NCBI GenBank assembly: GCA_016720585.1
Contig: JADKKH010000006.1
Coordinates: 186,001-250,000 of the forward strand
Direction of reading: 5' to 3'
DNA: 64,000 bases
DNA from: Chitinophagaceae bacterium
Lineage (GTDB): Bacteria > Bacteroidota > Bacteroidia > Chitinophagales > Chitinophagaceae
Part shown: piece after piece, positions 52,199 to 61,683 of the stretch
Layout: each line of letters starts with the position of its first letter
Position numbering within the stretch: position 1 is the stretch's first letter
Notes under the pieces: generated by a model
The model's input: only the letters and a program-made list of their open reading frames with translations
Database searches by the model: none
What the model was told of the DNA's origin: nothing
Program-made: the position numbers and the translations under genes

Positions 52199-53133
52199 TC
52201 CGTACCACTGATAAATTTCAGGTTGCGCTGAATGCCGCTGAATTTTGCCCGGCGCAACGGTGAATTTTTGAAAATTTTTCTAAAACTTTCTTCGGTCATT
52301 ATTTCCCATTCTCTGGTGGAGTAGTTTAATAATTCAGGAACGGGCGTAAAACGTTTTTCCTGGTTCGGATGACTGAACCGGTTCCAGGGGCATACATCCT
52401 GGCAGGTATCACAACCGAACATCCAGTTGTCCATTTTCCCTTTCATTTCTCCCGGTATCAGCATTTCTTTTAATTCAATGGTGAAATAAGAAATGCACCT
52501 GCTGCCATCAACTACTTTGTCCGGTAAGATGGCATCGGTGGGGCAGGCATCGATACAGCGGGTACAGGTACCGCAATAATCTTTTGCAAATGGATCATCA
52601 TAATCTAATTCCAGATCGGTGATCAGTGTGGCGATAAAATAAAAAGATCCGCTTTCTTTAGTGATCAGGTTCCCGTTTTTGCCAATCCAGCCCAGACCGC
52701 TTCGCTGTGCCCAGGTTCTTTCCAGTACCGGGGCGCTGTCCACAAAACCACGGCCCTGTATTTCACCGGCATATTCTTTTATGGACAGCATTAATTCGTT
52801 CAACTGCTCCCGGATCACTTCATGATAATCATCTCCGTAAGCATAAGCTGAAATTTTGGGATTTCCGGGATCTTGTTTTTGTGAAGGAAAATAATTCTTT
52901 AGTAAAGTGATAACGGATCTGGCACCCGGCACCAGCCTGGATGGATCGATCCGGAGCTCAAAATATTTTTCCATGTATTCCATGCTGCCGTGCATCCCTT
53001 TTTGCAGCCATTGTTCCAGCCGGTTTGCATCCGCATCCAGCTTTTGCGAACGGGCGATACCGCAGTAATCAAAACCCAGCCGTGCAGAAGTATTTTTAAT
53101 AAAGGCGGAGTTTTCTTGTAACTTATTCACCAT
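52195..53133 (-). CDS. queG: Epoxyqueuosine reductase
   Basis: 312 residues. N-terminal cobalamin-binding part with DYCGIARSQKL and YFELRIDPSRLVPGARSVI, then two 4Fe-4S clusters: CGTCTRCIDACPTDAI and FGCDTCQDVCPWNRF. It reduces epoxyqueuosine to queuosine in tRNA in the last step of the pathway, using B12. The C-terminal HEAT-like extension of some members is absent, which is usual for the short form. Start ATG 53133. Monocistronic. Confidence 0.96.
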   Translation of the reverse strand: MVNKLQENSAFIKNTSARLGFDYCGIARSQKLDADANRLEQWLQKGMHGSMEYMEKYFELRIDPSRLVPGARSVITLLKNYFPSQKQDPGNPKISAYAYGDDYHEVIREQLNELMLSIKEYAGEIQGRGFVDSAPVLERTWAQRSGLGWIGKNGNLITKESGSFYFIATLITDLELDYDDPFAKDYCGTCTRCIDACPTDAILPDKVVDGSRCISYFTIELKEMLIPGEMKGKMDNWMFGCDTCQDVCPWNRFSHPNQEKRFTPVPELLNYSTREWEIMTEESFRKIFKNSPLRRAKFSGIQRNLKFISGTD

Positions 53134-53245
53134 CAGCTATTAGCTTTTAAGGGAGCAGTGCTTTATTTAAAATTAATTGTTCAGGGGTTGATATTTTTTT
53201 GTAAAATTGAATACCGGTTTCTTTTTTCACCACACAACTATCTGC

Positions 53246-55260
53246 ATGAAACGTAAACCACTTTTTTGCCTGGGTTTTATCCTGCTGCTTGTTTTACAAG
53301 ATTACGGGCAGGATAAAGTAAACATAAAATTTGGTAATATATCCGAAAAGGATTTTGCTACAAAGATTTATACGATCGACAGCAATGCCAACGCAATTGT
53401 ATTAGCTGATATTGGCTCAAGTGCGATTGAAGGTAATACCAAAGGATGGTTCTCCCTGGTCTATAAACATTTTAAAAGAATACATATTCTGAACAAGAAC
53501 GGCTATGATATTGCCGACGTGTCTATCCGTTTATATTCTGAGGGGGAGGATGAAGAAAAATTGGATAAACTCAGGGCCGTTACCTATAATCTTGAAAATG
53601 GCAAAGTGGTGGAAACAAAACTCGACGTAAAGAGCAATGTTTTTAAGGATAAGATCGACAAAAACAGGGTAGTTAAAAAATTCACATTCCCCAATGTGAA
53701 AGAAGGATCCATCATAGAATTTGAATATACGCTTGTTTCTGATTTCCTGAACAATCTTCAGCCCTGGGAATTCCAGGGCGCTTATCCCCGTTTGTGGAGT
53801 GAATACAATCTTTCTCTTCCGGAGTTTCTCGGATATTTTTTTATCACACAGGGGTATAAAAAATATGACATCAATGAAAAAAATTTTCGGACCGAATCCT
53901 TCCGGGTAGTGGATAGCCGGGGAGCCGGTGCTTCTGAAAACTTTAATTTTGATGCAGAGGTCACGGATTATCGTTGGGTTACCAAAGAGGTTCCCGCATT
54001 GAAAGAAGAGAGCTATACTTCCACGCTGGATAATCATATAACCAAGATTGAATTTCAATTATCCGAATTCAGGAGACCCCTTACCTATCGTAGCCTGCTG
54101 GGTACCTGGGCAAAAGTGGCCAGCGATTTGCTGAATGCCGATTATTTCGGGCAACAACTTACAAAGGATAACGGGTGGTTAAAGGATATAATCAAGCCGG
54201 TACTCAACGGGGTTGACACTAAAATGGAAAAAGCCAGGAAAATTTTTGAATATGTACGGGATAATTTCACCTGCACCAATTATAACAGGCGGACTATGGA
54301 TCAAACACTCCGCAACATAGTGAAAACACGGAATGGGAGTGTAGCGGAAATCAATCTGCTCCTTACAGCCATGCTGAAGTTTGCGGATATTGATGCAGAC
54401 CCGGTCATGCTCAGTACCCGTTCAAACGGGTATACTTTCTCTACCATCTACACCATCACCAGCAAGTTCAATTATGTGATCAGCAAAGCAGATATTGATG
54501 GCAAAACCTATTACCTGGATGCCAGCGAACCGCGGATAGGCTTTGGCTTTTGCCGTTGCGATGCTATAATGGCGCCGCAAGGATCATTAATAAGACAGGC
54601 GATCACGTAGAATTAAATAGTGAATCGGTTACAGAGCGGAAAATCACCAGTGTTTTTATTATCAATGATGAAAAAGGGAAACTGGTCGGTAGCTTACAGC
54701 AAATGCCCGGTAATTATGAATCGTATGATATCAGGAACCGGATTAAGGAAAAAGGAAAAGAGGAATTGCAAAAAGGGATTCAGAAAGGCTTTGGCGCTGA
54801 AATAACGATTACGGCTTTAACTATTGATTCGCTGGACCAATACGATCATGAACTGAACATAAAATATGATTTTGATTTTAACAATGAAAAGGAGGATATC
54901 ATCTACCTGAACCCGATGTTCAGTGAAGGGCAAAAAGAAAACCTGTTCAAATCAGCAGAACGGGTTTACCCGGTTGAAATGCCTTTTGCAATTGATGAAA
55001 CCTACAACCTGCAGATGGAAGTTCCCGTGGGATATGAGGTGGATGAGCTGCCCCAATCGCTCATAGTAAAAATGAACGAGCAGAACGATGGCATGTTTGA
55101 ATACCGTATTTCAAAGTCGGGGGACAATATTTCATTCCGTTCCCATATCTGGATCAGGCGTACTTATTTTTTACCCGATGAATATGAGATGCTGCGGGAA
55201 TTTTTTAACCTGATTGTAAAAAAGCATGCCGAACAGATCGTATTTAAAAAGAAAAAATAA
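53246..55260 (+). pseudogene. DUF3857/transglutaminase-like secreted protein, one frameshift
   Basis: From ATG 53246 (signal peptide MKRKPLFCLGFILLLVLQ) the chain follows the DUF3857 pattern: IVLADIGSSAIEGN, VKEGSIIEFEYTLVSDFLNN, then a transglutaminase-like core (KARKIFEYVRDNFTCTNYNR, INLLLTAML) to YYLDASEPRIGFGF. There the frame breaks in a T4 run (54548-54551). The family-typical continuation (LPLRCYNGAARIINKTGDHVE) follows in another frame and runs to 55260; one more T would restore a 672-residue protein. The usual catalytic cysteine of the core is replaced (NGSVAEIN), so it is probably non-enzymatic. It is either a recent pseudogene or a sequencing indel. First of a tandem pair. Confidence 0.8.
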
Positions 55261-55263
55261 TTC

Positions 55264-57187
55264 ATGCAAAAAAGGGCATTCGGTTTACTACTCTTATTAT
55301 TCCCGCTGCAACTGTGGGCCGGCGGGGGGGGAGTATGCTGTGTCAAAAATAGCACCTGAATTATTAAGAAATGCCAATATTGTTATACGGTTTGAAGAGG
55401 AACATATAGTGCTTCAATCCCTGGACAAAGTCCTGATCAAACATCATTATGTAATTACAATTCTTAATGACGAAGGCGCAAGATTTGCCCGGTTGGTCGA
55501 ATCATACGATAATTTCCAGGAGATAAAATCAATAGATGGTATTCTATATGATGCTTATGGAATTAAACTTAAATCATTAAAAAGCAAAGATGTGGAGGAT
55601 TTGAGTGGTTCAGGAGGTAGCAACCTGGCTGATGATTCCCGCTTTAAAGTACATGATTTTTATTATAAAATATACCCGTATACCGTTGAATACAACATTG
55701 AGACAGTAAAAAGGGAGACTATGTTTTTCCCATCCTGGGTCCCGGTATGGGATGAAAATATTTCGGTTGAAAAAAGCAGGTTTTCTATAAGTGTTCCCAA
55801 AGATTATCTGGTAAGATTTAAACAGATCAATTATAAGAACGCCGCTTCAATAACTGAAATTGAGGATAAAAGAATATATAACTGGGAGCTAACTAACTAT
55901 GAAGCTGTTGTTAAAGAATATGCCTATCCGGGCTGGGCTGAAATTACCCCAACGATCCTGCTTGCCCCATCCAATTTCGTGATTGAAGATTATACAGGAA
56001 ACATGACTGATTGGAAAGAGTTGGGTAAATTTCAAATTAACTTAAACAGGGGCAGGGATGTTTTGCCAGATGCCATTAAGAAGAAAGTGGCTGAGCTTAC
56101 CCGGAATATTAACTCAGTACCAGAGAAAATAAGGATTCTTTATAATTTTTTACAATCTAATACGCATTATATCAGCATACAATTGGGTATCGGCGGATGG
56201 AGACCTTTTGAAGCTTCTTTTGTTGCCTTAAAAGCATATGGTGATTGTAAAGCCCTGTCAAATTATATGTTTTCTTTATTAAAGGAGGCTGGAATTGTAT
56301 CTTATTATACCCTGATCAAAGCGGGTGACGGTGCAGCTGATCTCGTTACGGATTTTCCATCCCGGCAGTTTAATCATGCTATAGTATGTGTTCCGGTTGA
56401 AAAAGATACCATCTGGCTTGAATGTACCAGTCAAAACAAAGCTGCCGGGTATATGGGTGGTTTTACGGGCAACCGGCATGCCCTGCTGATAACAGAAGAG
56501 GGAGGTAAATTAGTGACTACTCCTTTTTATAAACTGAATGATAATGTTCAGATAAGGAATATTCAGGCTTTACTTGATATCGAAGCAACATTAAAAGTGC
56601 ATGTTAAATCTTCCTATAAAGCGATGCAGCAGGATGATCTGCAAATGATGATTAACGGGTTATCAAAAGATAAAGTAAAAGAGTCATTACATGAACAACT
56701 GGATTTTGCAACTTACGAGATCAACAACTTTGAGTATAAAGAAGAAAAATCAGCAATGCCTGTTATTGAAGAGTCTCTTGAAATTACCGTAAGTAATTAT
56801 GCGACGATTACCGGTAAGCGTCTTTTTGTCAATCCGAATATTATGACCAGAGCCAACAGGAGACTACAGACAGATACAACACGAAAGTATGAATTAGAAT
56901 TCAGGTATGAATATAGAGATATTGATACGGCGGAGATAGAACTTCCGATTGGATATGAACCTGAATCAATGCCTAAAGATATTTCTATCAGGAACAAATT
57001 TGGCAGGTATCAGTGTTCGGTAATGTTGCTGGCCAACAAATTGATTTACTGCCGACTTTATGAACAATACAGCGGCAGAATTCCAGCTACAGAATATCCT
57101 GACCTGGTCGGGTTCTACGATGCTGTATATAAGGCTGACCGCAGCAAAGTGGTACTGGTGAAAAAGGAAAGCACTAAGGGTTTTTAG
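55264..57187 (+). CDS. DUF3857/transglutaminase-like protein with frame break in a G8 tract
   Basis: ATG 55264 begins a clean signal peptide (MQKRAFGLLLLLFPLQLWAG), but this frame ends after a G8 tract (55324-55331). The body of the protein is in the next frame (EYAVSKIAPELLRNANIVI onward) and runs to 57187. One G fewer would fuse them into about 640 residues. The body has a DUF3857 domain (about 15-190), a transglutaminase-like core with Cys (AYGDCKALSNYMF), His (FNHAIVCVP) and WLECTS, and a C-terminal DUF2569-like beta part. Periplasmic when in frame. The gene starts 3 nt after the paralogue and is co-transcribed. It may be switched on and off by slippage at the G tract. Confidence 0.8.
55324..55331 (+). 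repeat. Homopolymer G8 in the signal peptide region
   Basis: Eight consecutive G just after the signal-peptide codons. Count 8 leaves the downstream gene out of frame; 7 or 10 would put it in frame. The only G-run of this length I noticed in a coding region of this window. Confidence 0.85.
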
Positions 57188-57206
57188 TCTGAATAAAATT
57201 TCTATA

Positions 57207-57548
57207 TTATTCAGCTTCGAGGTGCAACCGGTGAAAAAGCCGGTGAATGGCGGGAGAAAGAATGATCCCGAAATTGGTAATAAATATCACGCCACTGAAC
57301 AAGGCATAGGCTGAGGAAAAGTATTTGCCGGAAGCTGTTTTTATTTCTATCACAGGTCCCATGCCGCTTAATATCATCGCAGCATTATGTATGGAATCTA
57401 TCCAGGAGGCTTCAGCCCAAAAATGATAACCTGTTACTCCGATTACCAGGCAAATTAACATGATGATCAGGGAGATAATAATATTTTTTAAAATCCGCTG
57501 GTAAAAAGTGGCTGTTGACGCCAGGGGTTGTTTACGATGCTCATACAT
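57207..57548 (-). CDS. Small two-TM protein with ion-channel-like layout
   Basis: 113 residues. TM1 spans about 23-45 (ILKNIIISLIIMLICLVIGVTG). A re-entrant-looking segment follows (WIDSIHNAAMILSGMGP), then TM2 at about 80-99 (YALFSGVIFITNFGIILSP). The TM-pore-TM order is that of bacterial two-TM potassium channels, but the TVGYG filter is replaced by SGMGP, so conduction cannot be assumed. No symbol. Convergent with the DUF3857 gene; a 7-bp inverted repeat (57189-57214) overlaps its stop. Confidence 0.6.
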   Translation of the reverse strand: MYEHRKQPLASTATFYQRILKNIIISLIIMLICLVIGVTGYHFWAEASWIDSIHNAAMILSGMGPVIEIKTASGKYFSSAYALFSGVIFITNFGIILSPAIHRLFHRLHLEAE

Positions 57549-57562
57549 ACAATAATCATTTA

Positions 57563-58585
57563 TTATTGACAGGAAGTAACGATCTGTTTGTCCACAATTT
57601 TTTTCATTTTTTTATGAACATCGGCCCTTTCTTCCCCCAGTAAATTTTTTACAAATACAAGGTAAGCATATCCCCTGCAAAAATCTATCATCGGCCAGGT
57701 GCCGAATAAACCCGGACTGGCAATAGATGTGGCCACCCCTTTCTTTTCTTCTATTACCCAACTGCCGAGTGCATAGGTAAAACCCTGGGCCGCTTTGGGT
57801 GCATATTTTATTTGTTCCGGTTTATCCTGCACCTGCATCATCTGGTTCACGGCATCTTCACTCAATACCTGTACGCCTTTGTATTTTCCCTTGTTCAGCA
57901 GCATCATTAAAAATTTCATATAATCATCAGCAGTTGATTTAGCACCCCCCGATGGATTCACCGGGCCACCGCCGGTTCCTGAAAAACTGGTACGGGACAT
58001 TCCCAGTGGTGTAAACAGTTTTGTTTGTACCAGGTTTTCAAATTTTTCCTTACTGATGACTTCCAGTACCCGGCCTGCTATATTCAAACCAACATTACCA
58101 TACCAGAAATCAGTTCCCGGTCTGGCCCGGCTGTCTCTTACCGCAAATTCATTTACTTCTTCTTCGAGTGAGGCCAGCTTTCTGCGTTGCAGTAGCCGTT
58201 TGAGAAATTTATCATCGTCTGTAATGCCCGTCATATGACAGAGGCATTGTCGGATACTGATAGATTTTTTTGAATCTTTCTCAAATTCCGGAATGTATTT
58301 CGCCACCTTATCATCTAAAGACAGTTTTCCCGCGTCCACAAACTGCATCACCAGTGCCGCAGTCAGCCATTTACTGCAACTGGCAATAGGTGCCTGGGTG
58401 TTGGAATTAAAACCACCCATTTCTTTTTTGTAGATCAAGGAATCGCCTTTCCAGATCAGGGCAACTACATTATTTCCCAATATTTGCTGTTTGTCCCGGA
58501 GTTCGGCATCCAGTTGGGTCCAGTTGTACTGCGCGGATACAGGCTGTAAGAATAGCAGGAAACTTATAACGGATATGACTTTCAT
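57563..58585 (-). CDS. Serine hydrolase, class C beta-lactamase/esterase family
   Basis: 340 residues from ATG 58585; longer starts up to 58792 would overlap the divergent clpB gene and bury the signal peptide (MKVISVISFLLFLQPVSAQ). The active-site triad of the family is visible: S-C-S-K in PIASCSKWLTAAL, YGN in FWYGNVGLN, and SPGLFGTWP near the end in place of HTG/KTG. Periplasmic. Such proteins include beta-lactamases, DD-peptidases and esterases; the lack of KTG favours esterase or peptidase. The small channel-like gene follows 14 nt later and may share the transcript. Confidence 0.88.
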   Translation of the reverse strand: MKVISVISFLLFLQPVSAQYNWTQLDAELRDKQQILGNNVVALIWKGDSLIYKKEMGGFNSNTQAPIASCSKWLTAALVMQFVDAGKLSLDDKVAKYIPEFEKDSKKSISIRQCLCHMTGITDDDKFLKRLLQRRKLASLEEEVNEFAVRDSRARPGTDFWYGNVGLNIAGRVLEVISKEKFENLVQTKLFTPLGMSRTSFSGTGGGPVNPSGGAKSTADDYMKFLMMLLNKGKYKGVQVLSEDAVNQMMQVQDKPEQIKYAPKAAQGFTYALGSWVIEEKKGVATSIASPGLFGTWPMIDFCRGYAYLVFVKNLLGEERADVHKKMKKIVDKQIVTSCQ

Positions 58586-58769
58586 GCAGATAGAACTAAC
58601 TTTATATGACATAGTTTCGGGAATTGAGGGGTTGGATAAGTATTTGCGAAACAAGTTTAAAGTTATTTCATTTTGTATGGTCAGAGGGGGGTATTTGTAT
58701 GAAGTTGTAAATATGGCTTTAAAAGATACCCAACCATAAACTACAAACAACAAACTATAAACTATTAAT

Positions 58770-61409
58770 ATGAACTTAGGAAATTTTACCATAAAAGCCT
58801 CTGAAGCTTTTCAGCAGGCACAGCAAATTGCCTTTAATGCAAAGAACCCGAATATCGAGACGGAGCATATATTAAAAGCGTTGCTGGACCAGGAGGATTC
58901 TCCGGTTGAATATTTATTAAAAAAGAATAATGTTACGGTTAACCTCGTTGAGAGTAAACTGGACGAACTCATCCGTAAATTACCCACCACTTCAGGCGAG
59001 CCGGCCCAGACGGTAGGCCGTGATGCAAACAGTGTTGTATTGCGGGCAGGTGCTGTATTAAAACAATTCAAGGATGAATTTGTAACTCCGGAACATTTAT
59101 TGCTGGCCCTCGTACAGGGTAATGATGCTGCAGCCAAACTATTAAAAAATACGGGTTTGACGGAGAAAGGATTGATAGCCGCCATCAACGAATTACGCAA
59201 AGGTGAAACGGTTACATCACAAACACAATCACAGGAATTTAATGCACTGAACAAGTATGCCAAGAATTTAAATGAAATGGCCAGGCAGGGAAAACTGGAT
59301 CCGGTGATCGGCCGTGATGAAGAAATTCGCCGGACCCTGCACATTTTGTCAAGAAGAACCAAGAACAACCCGATACTGGTAGGTGAACCCGGTGTTGGTA
59401 AGACAGCTATTGCCGAAGGCATTGCCCACCGGATTGTAAATGGCGATGTGCCGGAAAACCTGAAATCAAAAATTATTTATGCGCTGGATATGGGTTTGCT
59501 GATAGCCGGTGCCAAGTATAAAGGCGAATTTGAAGAACGGCTGAAAGCCGTTGTGAAAGAAGTAACCGGCAGTGATGGTGAAATTATTTTATTTATTGAT
59601 GAGATACATACGCTGGTGGGTGCAGGTGGCGGCGAAGGGGCCATGGATGCCGCTAATATTTTAAAACCGGCATTGGCCAAAGGAGATCTGCGGGCGGTGG
59701 GTGCCACTACCTTAAATGAGTACCAGAAATTTTTTGAAAAAGATAAAGCGCTCGAAAGACGATTCCAGAAAGTGATGATTGATGAACCCTCAGTGGAAGA
59801 TGCTATTTCCATACTTCGGGGATTAAAGGACCGGTATGAAACTTACCACCATGTAAGAATTAAAGATGAAGCCATTATTGCAGCGGTGGAATTATCCGGC
59901 CGTTATATTACCGATCGTTTCTTACCCGATAAAGCCATTGACCTGATTGATGAAAGTGCTGCCAAACTCCGACTGGAAATGAACTCCATGCCTGAAGAGT
60001 TGGATACGTTAGAAAGACAGATCCGTCAATTGGAAATTGAACGGGAAGCTATTAAAAGAGAGAATGATGAAGTAAAACTGAAAGAACTGAATACCGAGAT
60101 CGCTAATCTTTCTGTAGAAAGAGATACTTATAAAGCAAAATGGAGAGAAGAAAAGGAAATAGTGGAGAAAATACAAAATGGGAAAGCGGAAATTGATAAT
60201 TTAAAACAACTGGCAGAACGGGCGGAGCGGGAAGGTGATTATGGTAAAGTAGCTGAGATACGCTATGGCAAAATAAAGGAACAGGAAGAAATAATTGAAC
60301 GTCTTAACCAGCAACTGGCAACCAGCAACGAGAAACGGCTGTTAAAAGAAGAAGTGGATGCAGAAGATATTGCCGAAAGTGTTGCCAAAGCAACCGGCAT
60401 ACCCGTAACAAAGATGCTGCAAAGCGATAAAGAAAAATTATTAAAACTGGAAGACCACTTGCATGAAAGGGTAGTGGGACAGGATGAAGCTATTGCTGCC
60501 GTTGCCGATGCGATACGAAGAAGCCGTGCCGGATTGCAGGACCCGAAGAAACCCATTGGGTCTTTTATCTTTCTGGGTACTACCGGTGTGGGTAAAACAG
60601 AATTAGCAAAAACACTGGCCGCTTATTTGTTCGATGATGAAAGTATGATGACGCGGATCGACATGAGTGAGTACCAGGAAAAACATACGGTTTCCAGGTT
60701 GGTGGGTGCCCCTCCGGGTTATGTGGGCTATGAAGAAGGCGGACAGTTAACTGAATCGGTGCGACGCAAACCTTATAGCGTGGTATTGCTTGATGAAATT
60801 GAAAAAGCACACCCGGATGTATGGAATGTATTGTTGCAGGTACTTGATGATGGCCGCTTAACAGATAACAAAGGCCGGGTGGTGAATTTTAAAAACACCA
60901 TCATCATCATGACCAGCAATATCGGCAGTCATTTGATACAGGATGCCTTTGAGAAAGTGAAGGAAGATACTGTTGAAGAAGTAACGGACAAAGCAAAATT
61001 GGAAGTAATGACCTTACTCCGCCAAACCATACGTCCGGAATTTCTGAACCGCGTGGATGAGATCATCATGTTCCGCCCGTTGATGCGCAAAGAAATTAAA
61101 GGCATCGTAAAGATACAGTTGGACAACCTGCGGAAATTAGTTGCCGGCAGTGGTATTAATTTACAATTCAGTGATTATGCGCTGGAGTTCCTCGCTGAAC
61201 AGGGCTTTGACCCGCAGTTTGGTGCAAGACCATTAAAGCGATTGATACAAAAGGAAATTGTAAACCAGCTGAGTAAACGGATACTGGCGGGTGATATTGA
61301 TAAAACACAGCCGGTATTGGTTGATGTATTTGATAATATGGTGGTGTTCAGGAATGAGACAGCGGCTGAGTCTAAGCCGAAGAATAAGGAAAAGAAAATG
61401 ACTTCATAA
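58770..61409 (+). CDS. clpB: ATP-dependent disaggregase ClpB
   Basis: 879 residues, full length. N-domain (about 1-145), first AAA+ module with Walker A GEPGVGKT (205-212) and Walker B LFIDEIHT, a coiled-coil middle domain (about 410-530, typical of ClpB and absent from ClpA), then the second AAA+ module with GTTGVGKT (603-610) and VLLDEIEKAHPDV, and the C-terminal D2 small domain. It threads aggregated proteins together with DnaK. No CIRCE or HrcA-type site was seen upstream. The gene is intact, which contrasts with its frame-broken neighbours. Confidence 0.97.
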   Translation: MNLGNFTIKASEAFQQAQQIAFNAKNPNIETEHILKALLDQEDSPVEYLLKKNNVTVNLVESKLDELIRKLPTTSGEPAQTVGRDANSVVLRAGAVLKQFKDEFVTPEHLLLALVQGNDAAAKLLKNTGLTEKGLIAAINELRKGETVTSQTQSQEFNALNKYAKNLNEMARQGKLDPVIGRDEEIRRTLHILSRRTKNNPILVGEPGVGKTAIAEGIAHRIVNGDVPENLKSKIIYALDMGLLIAGAKYKGEFEERLKAVVKEVTGSDGEIILFIDEIHTLVGAGGGEGAMDAANILKPALAKGDLRAVGATTLNEYQKFFEKDKALERRFQKVMIDEPSVEDAISILRGLKDRYETYHHVRIKDEAIIAAVELSGRYITDRFLPDKAIDLIDESAAKLRLEMNSMPEELDTLERQIRQLEIEREAIKRENDEVKLKELNTEIANLSVERDTYKAKWREEKEIVEKIQNGKAEIDNLKQLAERAEREGDYGKVAEIRYGKIKEQEEIIERLNQQLATSNEKRLLKEEVDAEDIAESVAKATGIPVTKMLQSDKEKLLKLEDHLHERVVGQDEAIAAVADAIRRSRAGLQDPKKPIGSFIFLGTTGVGKTELAKTLAAYLFDDESMMTRIDMSEYQEKHTVSRLVGAPPGYVGYEEGGQLTESVRRKPYSVVLLDEIEKAHPDVWNVLLQVLDDGRLTDNKGRVVNFKNTIIIMTSNIGSHLIQDAFEKVKEDTVEEVTDKAKLEVMTLLRQTIRPEFLNRVDEIIMFRPLMRKEIKGIVKIQLDNLRKLVAGSGINLQFSDYALEFLAEQGFDPQFGARPLKRLIQKEIVNQLSKRILAGDIDKTQPVLVDVFDNMVVFRNETAAESKPKNKEKKMTS

Positions 61410-61421
61410 AGAAAAGCCCTG

Positions 61422-61457
61422 ACGTGAGTTGGGGCTTTTGATTTTTCAAGACGTTTT
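61422..61457 (+). terminator. Terminator of clpB
   Basis: 8-bp perfect stem (61422-61429 with 61442-61449, AAAAGCCC/GGGCTTTT), 12-nt loop, followed by GATTTTT, 13 nt after the clpB stop. Confidence 0.8.
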
Positions 61458-61635
61458 GTTTGCCTGAAGGCTGGCACCAACAAAGACGTATTTTTTTAAA
61501 ATATTCTTATCGTTAAAGTAACTCACCGAAACTTCTGGTTTCGCAGTTTAATTCTGACTGCTTGCCTGTTCCCAATTATTTTTTTAATGGGTTAGCATCC
61601 ATTTAACAGGGTATGTGAACATGGCCCTGAATCGG

Positions 61636-61643
61636 TATATTTG
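61636..61643 (+). promoter_or_regulatory. TATATTTG minus-7 box upstream of the WD40 gene
   Basis: Exact TAnnTTTG match, 40 nt before ATG 61684; no minus-33 TTG at the expected distance. The rest of 61458-61683 shows nothing else. Confidence 0.4.
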
Positions 61644-61683
61644 ATTGCAAAGAATTAAGAAAAATTATATAATCAATAGCCGG

